Shown one piece after another: positions 46,994-55,100 of a stretch of 64,000 nucleotides of DNA. This stretch comes from Spirochaetota bacterium (GTDB taxonomy: Bacteria > Spirochaetota > UBA4802 > UBA5368). Position 1 is the first letter of the stretch. The number at the start of each line of letters is the position of its first letter. A program made the translations under genes and the position numbers. The DNA lies in the NCBI GenBank assembly GCA_004297825.1, contig SCSX01000033.1:1-64000 (forward strand), given 5' to 3'. The notes beneath the pieces are model-generated. The model was not told where the DNA came from. It saw nothing but the letters and a program-made list of their open reading frames with translations, and did not search any database.

Positions 46994-48622
46994 ATGAACA
47001 GGTCCCCGCGCCGCGCGGCACGCTCATTGCGATTGCTGGCATTTACCGCTGCATTACTCGCGTGCATCGCTACGCTCCCGGCGGGGGCACAGCTCCAGGA
47101 ACCGGCTGAGCCCGTGAAGGCGGAACAGGGCGGCTTCCTCCAGCTCACCTGGCTCGACCTCGCCTTCACCAATCACTACCCGGTCCCGAACACCCGCTTC
47201 GCCGATTTCAGCGACTATAACCTGGGCGGCGAGATACGGCTCAACTTCATGCCGCTGGGCATCAAGCCCCTGTGGCTTTCCGCGAATTTCATGGCGGACT
47301 GGAACAAGACGAACTCGAAGCGGCTCGATTCGATCGTCGACCTTGCCGCGTCGCTGGGCGCGGGGTGGCGCTTTCCGCTGGTCGACCGGTTCTATTTCAC
47401 GCCCCGGATATCGTACGGCTTCATGCTCCACTGGACCTACGGCGACTACTACAACGATCCTTCCATTTACCCGGGCGATCCGCGCGCGGGGAAGAAGGAC
47501 ACGCACTTTTTTTCCGATACGTATTTCCAGTACGAGGCGGAGTTCGCGTACGATATCAGTCCTTCGGACCGGCATTACGAGAGCGAGGTGTTCCTCGCGC
47601 CCAGCTTCATCCATTTCGCCGAGAAGCACCGCCAGGGCCTGGAGGCCGGCTACCTGCTCGGCGTGAGGATGAAGTTCCATCCGTCGGACGTTCGCGTATC
47701 GGCCCCCGCGCGCTTCTCGATCCTTGCCGGGAAGGTGATCGACGAGGAGACGGGCGAGACGCTCGCGGACGCGGTCCCGTTAGTCGAAAGAGGGCACGCG
47801 ACGAAAACGGCAATATCGGACGGGGAGACCTTCGCCTGGAACGTGACGCCGGACACGGAGTATTTCCTCAAGGCGGAAAAGGAAGGATATGATCCGCTGA
47901 TACACGAGGTCCCGGGCAAGACCCTCCTGCCCGACAAGAGGACCATCGTCGTGCTCGCGATGAAGAGAACGAAGGTCTGGGGCGTGTATGGGCACGTGTT
48001 CGACAAGGACTCGAACGCCCCGCTCAAGGGCGTCGATATCGCCATTACCGATAGCGCCGATAAAAAGCAGAAAACCTCCACCGATAAAAACGGCGACTTC
48101 CGCTGGGAGCTCAGGGCCGAAACCGACTACGAGCTCGTACTCAGGAAAAAGGACTACTTCACGATATCGAGCGATTTTTCCACGAAGGGGAAGAAGCCCG
48201 GCTGGTACGACGTGAAGAACTTCATGCGGACCGAGTTCCAGAAGGCGGTGATCGGCGCGACCGTGGAGTTCGGGAACATCCTCTTCGATTCCGGCAGCGC
48301 CGATATTCGACCCGAGAGCACGCCGGTCCTCGACAAGATGGTGCGCTTTTTAAGGGACAACCCGAAGATCCTCGTGGAGCTGGGCGCGCACACCGACTCG
48401 ATGGGCGACGCCGAATCGAACCTCACGCTCTCGCAGGCGCGCGCCCAGAGCGCGATGGAATACATGATCGCGAAGGGCATACCCGCGTCGCGCATCACCG
48501 CGATGGGCTATGGTGAGACGAAGCTCAAGAATCGCTGCGCCGACGGCGTCGACTGCACGCCCGAAGAGCACCAGGAAAACCGGAGAACCGAGCTCCGGGT
48601 GAAAGACATACTGCCGGAATAG
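46994..48622 (+). CDS. OmpA-family outer-membrane protein with carboxypeptidase-regulatory-like domains
   Basis: A 542-residue exported protein. The signal peptide ends near APAGAQ (residue 33). A porin-like beta-barrel follows to about residue 225 (GGEIRLNFMPLGIKPLWLSA, FYFTPRISYGFML), then two Ig-like carboxypeptidase-regulatory repeats (ILAGKVIDEETGETLADAVP; VYGHVFDKDSNAPLKGVDIA). The C-terminal OmpA domain binds peptidoglycan (LVELGAHTDSMGDAESNLTL, NRRTELRV). It probably tethers the outer membrane to the wall. It lies 55 bases upstream of the large surface lipoprotein and may be co-transcribed with it. Confidence 0.88.
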   Translation: MNRSPRRAARSLRLLAFTAALLACIATLPAGAQLQEPAEPVKAEQGGFLQLTWLDLAFTNHYPVPNTRFADFSDYNLGGEIRLNFMPLGIKPLWLSANFMADWNKTNSKRLDSIVDLAASLGAGWRFPLVDRFYFTPRISYGFMLHWTYGDYYNDPSIYPGDPRAGKKDTHFFSDTYFQYEAEFAYDISPSDRHYESEVFLAPSFIHFAEKHRQGLEAGYLLGVRMKFHPSDVRVSAPARFSILAGKVIDEETGETLADAVPLVERGHATKTAISDGETFAWNVTPDTEYFLKAEKEGYDPLIHEVPGKTLLPDKRTIVVLAMKRTKVWGVYGHVFDKDSNAPLKGVDIAITDSADKKQKTSTDKNGDFRWELRAETDYELVLRKKDYFTISSDFSTKGKKPGWYDVKNFMRTEFQKAVIGATVEFGNILFDSGSADIRPESTPVLDKMVRFLRDNPKILVELGAHTDSMGDAESNLTLSQARAQSAMEYMIAKGIPASRITAMGYGETKLKNRCADGVDCTPEEHQENRRTELRVKDILPE

Positions 48623-48677
48623 CGTTATGAAGGAAAACGAATACAGGATGACACGCACACAGGAGCCCGTAAACACT

Positions 48678-51600
48678 ATGAAGATATCGATACTTGCCCT
48701 CTGCCTCGCATTCATGGCCGTGACGTTCACGGGCTGCAGCGGCATGCTGGATGTCCCCGGCGACGCACCCGGGCTCAACGTGTCCTCTTCCACGGGGGGA
48801 TACTCCGTCGCGGAGCACGACGGGACGCTCGACCTGAACGTCACGCTCAACAGCAGGCCGTCGGCCGACGTCACCATACCGGTGAGCATCAACGACACGA
48901 CCGAGGCCGAGACCCGCGAGGCGCAGTTGGTATTCACGCCCGCGAACTGGAGCACCGCGCAGGTCCTTCATATAGACGGCAACGATGAGTGGATCACCGA
49001 CGGCAACCAGAATGTTTCGCTCGTCTTTGGCACCTTCGTGAGCGACGACCCCGGCTACGCCGGGCTCGTCAAGCCCTCGATGGGCATCACCGTCATCGAC
49101 GACGAGACCGACAGCATCGTCGTCTCGCCCGTGACCGGCCTCACGACGACCGAGGCCGCGGGCGCCGGCCACACGGCGACCTTCACGGTGGTCCTCTCCA
49201 GCAATCCGACCGCCAACGTGGTCATTACCCTGACCAGCAGCGATACCACCGAGGGGACGGTAAGTCCCGGCACGCTCACCTTTACGCCCGACGATTCCGC
49301 GCGCGTCCCGCAGACCGTGACGATCACCGGGGCGGACGACATCATCTACGACCGTGACGTAAATTACACTATTCAGCTCGCGAACGCCGTGAGCGCCGAT
49401 GCGCATTACAGCGGCATGGCGGTCTCATCGGTCGCGGTGACCACTATCGACGACGAGCTTCCCGCAGTGGTCGTGACGCCCACGACGCTCACCCTCGCCG
49501 AGGATGGCGCCTCGGGCACCTTCGCCGTGAGGCTCCTGAATGTCCCGACCGGGGACGTGACCATCCCCCTTACCCTGAGCGATCCGGCGACAACCAGGAT
49601 GGGCATCGACAAGACCTCACTCACCTTCACCCCTGGCAACTACAACGTCGACCAAGTCGTCACGGTCGACCCGGCGGCAAACGCCTATGACGACGGACCC
49701 GTCACGGTCGTCGTCCAGCTTGGCGCGGCTGCGGGCTACAACGATTTCGACCCGGACGACGTTACCGTGAACATCACCGACAACGACACGGTGGGCATGA
49801 CCGTGTCCTCTTTAAGCAGGCCAACAACTGAGGACGGACAGGACGCGACGTTTACGGTGAGGCTATCGAGCCGGCCCACGGACGACGTCGTCATCGCCGT
49901 GAACGAGAAGTATGATGCCGCGAACAACCTGAACCAGGAGGGGACCGTCGATACGACCTCGCTCACCTTCACCCCGTTGAACTGGAGTTCGAACCAGACC
50001 GTACGCGTGACAGGAATTAACGACGACATTCTTGACGGCAACATCCAGTACCGGATACAGCTTCACGTCACGAGCAGCAATGACGCGGCCTACCTTGGGC
50101 TCGCCCAGCGTCTCGTCACGGTCATCAACAACGACAACGACTTCATTGGCTTCCAGGTGGTCGCGAACGGCGTCACGACGAACACCGGGGCGTCGGCCGT
50201 GACCTTCACCGGCTTCGCGACGGACGACGCGGGGAACCTGGGCTACGATTACGCGAATTTCACGATACGTCCCGGTTCCGAGCCCACGGCGAACATTACG
50301 CTCACGCTCGCGCTCAACGCGACGGGTACCACGTACCAGGACGGCACGCTCAACACGACGACGCTGCTCTTCACGCCCTTGAACTGGAAGGTCACGCAGA
50401 CCGTCCAGGTGACGGGCCATTCCGACGGCACGAACGAGGGCGGCCACGACTATGCGGTCACCGTGAGCATCGCGACGGCGGACACGTATTACAGCAACCC
50501 GAGCTACGTGAAGGCGCCGTCGTTCACGATCTTCAGCTCGGACAACGACGTGAACAATGAGATCGCGTATTGCCGGAAGTCCGGCGGGTTCGGTACGTCG
50601 GAAGGCGGGGGCAAGGCGTACTTCTGGCTCATCACGAAGGACCCGGTCGCGCTGTCCGACGACGAGCCCGTCGCGCTTGAAAGCACGGACACATCGGAAG
50701 GCACCGTGACGGCGAACGTCACGATCACGAGCGCGAACTGGGACAGGCTTGAGGACGCGGACTCCAACCGGGCCGCGGTCACGGGCGTGGACGATGCGGA
50801 CGTGGACGGGAGCGTGCTGTACACGATCGACATCCATCAATCGACGGGCCCGCTCGCGTACGAGGCGCCCGATGTTGCGCTCCGCAATTCCGACAACGAG
50901 CAGGTGATTATCGTCGGGAACGCCGTGGGGAGCACGACCGAGAACGGCGGGACGGCTACCTTTGGCGTCAAGCTGGGAATCCAGCCGACCGACAACGTCA
51001 GCTTCACGATCGCGATTAAAACCGGAAGCACCGAGGGCGAAAGCCTGGACGTATCGGACCTCACCTTCACGAACGCAAACTGGAGCGACTGGCAGACGAT
51101 CACGATCACCGGCAAGGACGACCACCAGGTGGACGGGAACGCCGCAAGCTACGTCTCGTTTGGGCCGATATCGACGGCCGACCTGAGGATAGACGGGTAC
51201 CAGCACCCGGATGTCGCGCCGGTGGTGAACATCGACAACGACAAGCTCATCTATGTCACGAACGCGACGTACTACGGGAACCTGAACGGCGGCATCGCCG
51301 AGGCGGACGGCAACTGCAATCTCCTCGCGGAAACGAACAAGCCCACGGACCTTCCCGGCGCGACGTTCCTGTCGCTCATGGTGGATGGGACCACCCGCAT
51401 CGCGACCACCGACGGTTCGACCGACGCCGGCCAGACGAACTGGGTGCTGCTCCCCAACACGGAGTACTATTTAAAAAGCGGGAGTAAGCCGTACACGCAG
51501 AATATCTTCACCACGAACGAATACGGCCTGCCCTCGGGCGCGCTCCTCGTTCCCTTCACCACGAACGCGGGTGACACCTTCTGGACGGGACTTAACGCCG

Positions 51601-51752
51601 ACTGGACAACCTCAACGGACACCTGCGGCGGATGGACGCTCGACCTGACCCAGGGCCGCTACGGCTCCGGCAACAAGACCGACGCGAACGCGATCAGCGC
51701 GGGAAGCGCGAGCAACGGGGTGGTGAAGAAGATCATCGCGGTGCAGCAGTAG
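48678..51752 (+). CDS. Surface lipoprotein with seven Calx-beta-like repeats and a DUF1554-like end
   Basis: A 1024-residue lipoprotein (signal LALCLAFMAVTFTGC). About seven repeats of 100 residues each carry a strand pattern like LTFTPLNWSSNQTVRVTG followed by DDxxxDGxxxYTI, as in Calx-beta or related adhesin modules. The last 150 residues (ATYYGNLNGGIAEADGNCNL, then NTEYYLKSG, DTFWTGLNADWTTSTDTCGG) match the DUF1554 domain known mainly from Leptospira surface proteins. The likely role is adhesion or matrix contact. The ATG at 48678 was preferred because AGGAG lies 12 bases upstream and the signal peptide starts there. Confidence 0.82.
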   Translation: MKISILALCLAFMAVTFTGCSGMLDVPGDAPGLNVSSSTGGYSVAEHDGTLDLNVTLNSRPSADVTIPVSINDTTEAETREAQLVFTPANWSTAQVLHIDGNDEWITDGNQNVSLVFGTFVSDDPGYAGLVKPSMGITVIDDETDSIVVSPVTGLTTTEAAGAGHTATFTVVLSSNPTANVVITLTSSDTTEGTVSPGTLTFTPDDSARVPQTVTITGADDIIYDRDVNYTIQLANAVSADAHYSGMAVSSVAVTTIDDELPAVVVTPTTLTLAEDGASGTFAVRLLNVPTGDVTIPLTLSDPATTRMGIDKTSLTFTPGNYNVDQVVTVDPAANAYDDGPVTVVVQLGAAAGYNDFDPDDVTVNITDNDTVGMTVSSLSRPTTEDGQDATFTVRLSSRPTDDVVIAVNEKYDAANNLNQEGTVDTTSLTFTPLNWSSNQTVRVTGINDDILDGNIQYRIQLHVTSSNDAAYLGLAQRLVTVINNDNDFIGFQVVANGVTTNTGASAVTFTGFATDDAGNLGYDYANFTIRPGSEPTANITLTLALNATGTTYQDGTLNTTTLLFTPLNWKVTQTVQVTGHSDGTNEGGHDYAVTVSIATADTYYSNPSYVKAPSFTIFSSDNDVNNEIAYCRKSGGFGTSEGGGKAYFWLITKDPVALSDDEPVALESTDTSEGTVTANVTITSANWDRLEDADSNRAAVTGVDDADVDGSVLYTIDIHQSTGPLAYEAPDVALRNSDNEQVIIVGNAVGSTTENGGTATFGVKLGIQPTDNVSFTIAIKTGSTEGESLDVSDLTFTNANWSDWQTITITGKDDHQVDGNAASYVSFGPISTADLRIDGYQHPDVAPVVNIDNDKLIYVTNATYYGNLNGGIAEADGNCNLLAETNKPTDLPGATFLSLMVDGTTRIATTDGSTDAGQTNWVLLPNTEYYLKSGSKPYTQNIFTTNEYGLPSGALLVPFTTNAGDTFWTGLNADWTTSTDTCGGWTLDLTQGRYGSGNKTDANAISAGSASNGVVKKIIAVQQ

Positions 51753-51767
51753 GAATCCCCGCGCTGC

Positions 51768-51801
51768 CGAAGAGCCCCCGTTAAGTAAAGGGGGCTCTTC
51801 G
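51768..51801 (+). terminator. Hairpin terminator after the surface lipoprotein
   Basis: A 12-bp stem CGAAGAGCCCCC / GGGGGCTCTTCG with a 10-base loop. There is no T tract after it, so efficiency is uncertain. Confidence 0.6.
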
Positions 51802-51929
51802 GATGGAGGCTGGAGGTTTTTGTTTATTGCAAAGGGCTTAAGTGCTCACAAGGCTTTTATCGGGGGATAACGGCCTTGCGTGAAGGCGATGTACAGTCGA
51901 GCGTCCGCGGGACGGTCAACGACCCGGGC

Positions 51930-52142
51930 TTACTGTATCAACACATATTCCGCGAGAGCGGTCGGCCGTGGGATCGGGATTTTATCCTCACGCATGCCTT
52001 CCAGGTGGAACTCGATCGCCTCATACATGTTTTTTTCCACTTCTTTAACCGTTTTCCCGGTGGCAACGCAACCGGGAAGGTCGGGGGAATATGCTGAATA
52101 ATTGTTCCTCGCTTTCTCGATGACTATCAGAAATTTTTTCAT
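51930..52142 (-). CDS. HicB-like antitoxin without a HicA partner
   Basis: A 70-residue protein with the HicB N-terminal fold: KKFLIVIEKARNNYSAYSPD, then LPGCVATGKTVKEVEKNMYEAI and FHLEGMREDKIPIP. No HicA-like gene (short, with the GSHHxF motif) is found on either side. It lies directly downstream of the giant RHS gene on the same strand, at the place where the immunity gene of a polymorphic toxin would normally sit. The ATG at 52142 starts the recognisable domain; a longer frame from 52190 would begin 8 bases after the RHS stop. Confidence 0.7.
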   Translation of the reverse strand: MKKFLIVIEKARNNYSAYSPDLPGCVATGKTVKEVEKNMYEAIEFHLEGMREDKIPIPRPTALAEYVLIQ

Positions 52143-52197
52143 GTTCTTCACCTTGTCTTCTCCAGCGCAAAAACCAAATTTACCAATCATTCAAACT

Positions 52198-55100
52198 TCA
52201 ATACGGGGCACTAACATTATACGGTAAATAACCATTCGAATATACAGAAGCTAAGTCCCTAATTAAAGGGAACCCATACATTGCACTTAGTATATCTCCA
52301 TTTAACAATTGCAGTGGGGTAGACATATTTAGAAATCGAGACTCTTGAGGATTGTATACAGGCTTAATACTTGTCTGATAATCAAACTTTCCAGATTCTG
52401 ACCAATAGTGCACAGTTGCGCTTGCAGTAGCATATCGCGGCGTAGTACTAACCGACATATATGGCCCACGATCAATTAGATTCCCATGTTTATCATATAT
52501 CCACCCATATCCAAATCCAATACTACTTTTCATGCCCAATTTTTCATTTTGCCGAGTATATGTTAATCCCACACTACGGCTTGTTACTCCAGTAGTTAGA
52601 TTTGACGATGCCTTAAAACCTATATTGAAATAACTAATATCAACACCGTATGACATATTTACACTTATACCTCTATTGAATCCTTCCTCTTGCCATGAGA
52701 TTCCTACCGTGCCCCCATCTGCTGGCACGGAAAGCGATATTCCCCATCCATCATCATACGTATGCGATAGGGATAAATATTTAGACGTACACATGCTTAT
52801 AGCATTTAAGAAAACATTCCCCCACCCACCTGCATTATAGCCTGACTGTTCTTTTGCGAATTCTTTTACTTGTTTTGCCGCTTTTTTAATTCCATCGATG
52901 AAATCCTTGGGAGAATGACCATAAGGATCACAAAAACTAATTGGATTCGCATACACAAACATATATCTATTATAACTTTGTGTATTGGAAATATTTGAAA
53001 TAACACTATCCGCACTCACAAACCTCCCAACACTCGAATCATAAAACCTCGCCTTATAATAATACAGCCCCGTATCCTCATCCTCCTCCTGCCCCGTATA
53101 TTTATACTTCGAGGCCGAGGTATTGCTGGAATATTCCCGGAGCAATTCCCCATAAGGCGCGTACTTATAATCGGCGATAACCGCGCCGGTATTGTCGGTA
53201 ATGAGTTTCACCGATCCCAGGTGATTCGGATGGAAGTAATTAATCCCCGCGATATCCGAATCCCCCAGCAGCGGAATATCGCAGCCCGTTATGCCGAATA
53301 CCGCGATGAAAAGCGCGAGTACGACAGGCACCCCGTGCGCCAGGCGCGGGAAGGCGATCGGGAAAGGCTTCTTTCTGAAACGGACCGTATACGCCAGGAG
53401 CGCCCCGCACCCAAGGAGCGTAAGCCCCAGCAGGACCTGCACCATAACCCGGTAATTCCTGGAGTCTTCAAAGAACGAGCGTACCGCTGAATAGATTTTA
53501 AGCGCGAGTCCCTGGGGATTCTTCCAGTTGTACATGTCTTTTTTAATGCCGTAGAGCCCTATTTGAGCCCCCTGGGTCTGGGTGACCGGAAGCTGGGCAA
53601 CCAAGTCACCCTCCATGCCGTGAATGTATTTCGTCGCACGGTCGGGAGTGTTTGGCACCTTCGCGACTTCATACAGGCCGTTGATATTATAGACTGCGCT
53701 GCCGTCTTCCTTCCATTTCTTCACGCGGAAGCCGCTGTGGTCGTAGGTGTATTCCTCTTTCTTGGTAACGCCGTCCCAAATGGAAGCCAGTTGGTTTTTA
53801 GAATCGTAGGATAACGTCTTCCCGCGGCGTAAAGTCATATTGCCGTTCGCGTCGTAAGCATATGTGTTCCCCCTGCCGTCGTTGGTAACGGCATGCGGGT
53901 GCTGCGGATCGGAATATTGGTGAGTGAATCCGTCCTTCTGCGTGAGATTACCCTGCGGGTCGTAGGAATAGCGCTTGTCTCCGTAGACGCCATGCCCCCT
54001 TGTCAGCCTGCCCAGATTATCATATTCATAACTTTCCGAGTTTGTTGGAATTTCCATATCCTGCAGGCCGGTTATGTTACCTGTAAGTTCATCATAGTGA
54101 TACACCACATGTTCAAGGGTGACATTCTGATTTGAGGAATCCAACTTCGTAGAATGAACCGAGGTGGGCCTGAGAGTCTCAGGATTATAATCAATCGAGG
54201 TCTCTACGCCATTGCCAGTGCGACGTTTGATGACATGTGAATCGCACCAGCTCGTGTTTTCGATCTCGCCTTTGCCATATTGAACGACCGTGTTTCCTTC
54301 GTACAAAACAGCTTCCAGAAAACCCGCGCTGGAATAGCGCCGCTCGACTGCCTTTCCATCCGGATAGGTCAGCCTTGAGAGGCGCTTCTGGACATCATAT
54401 TCCATGCCAAAGGCAAAACTCATGGCGTCTACGGTTTTCACCGTAGCCGAGGGTAATCCCTTGGCGGTGTACGCGTACGTCGTGTCGCCCGTGGCGTCGA
54501 TAACGCTGGTAAGCCGTCCGCGCGCATTTGTCTTCGAGGTGTCGTCATACGCAAAGTTCGTGTCTATTGTAGCGTCGGATGAATATTCACGGGTTACCCT
54601 TCCCAGCGGATCATACGTACGGTTTATTACCTGCCCTTTCGCGTCCGTCTGGGTGAGGAGCCTTCCGGCGTCGTCGTAAGAATAAGCCCATGGCCCGGTA
54701 TTGGGGTCGATCATTGAAGTCTTACGACCCAGGGTATCATAGGTGATTGTGGTAATATTGCCGCCCGCATCTACCGTGCGGATTAAACGCTTCGCCGCGT
54801 CGTATTCATAATTGACTGTCGCGATATCGGCATCATTACGCAGTCTCAGGTTACCCAATGCGTCGAATTCGCTTACATGCTTGGTGTTTTTGACATCATA
54901 GTTTGTGATCCGGTACCTGTCGACCGTGTACTCATATACGAAGGTTTCATAGGGTCTTATCCCGTTTTGCAGAGGATATGTCTTGCGTGTGAGACGACCG
55001 ATCGGATCGTACTGAAAATCCGTATAGCGTTCTTCATCGCACCCATCGATATAGGTTTCCCTGCTGACCCTGCCCGCGGTATCGTATTCTTTCTTTACTG

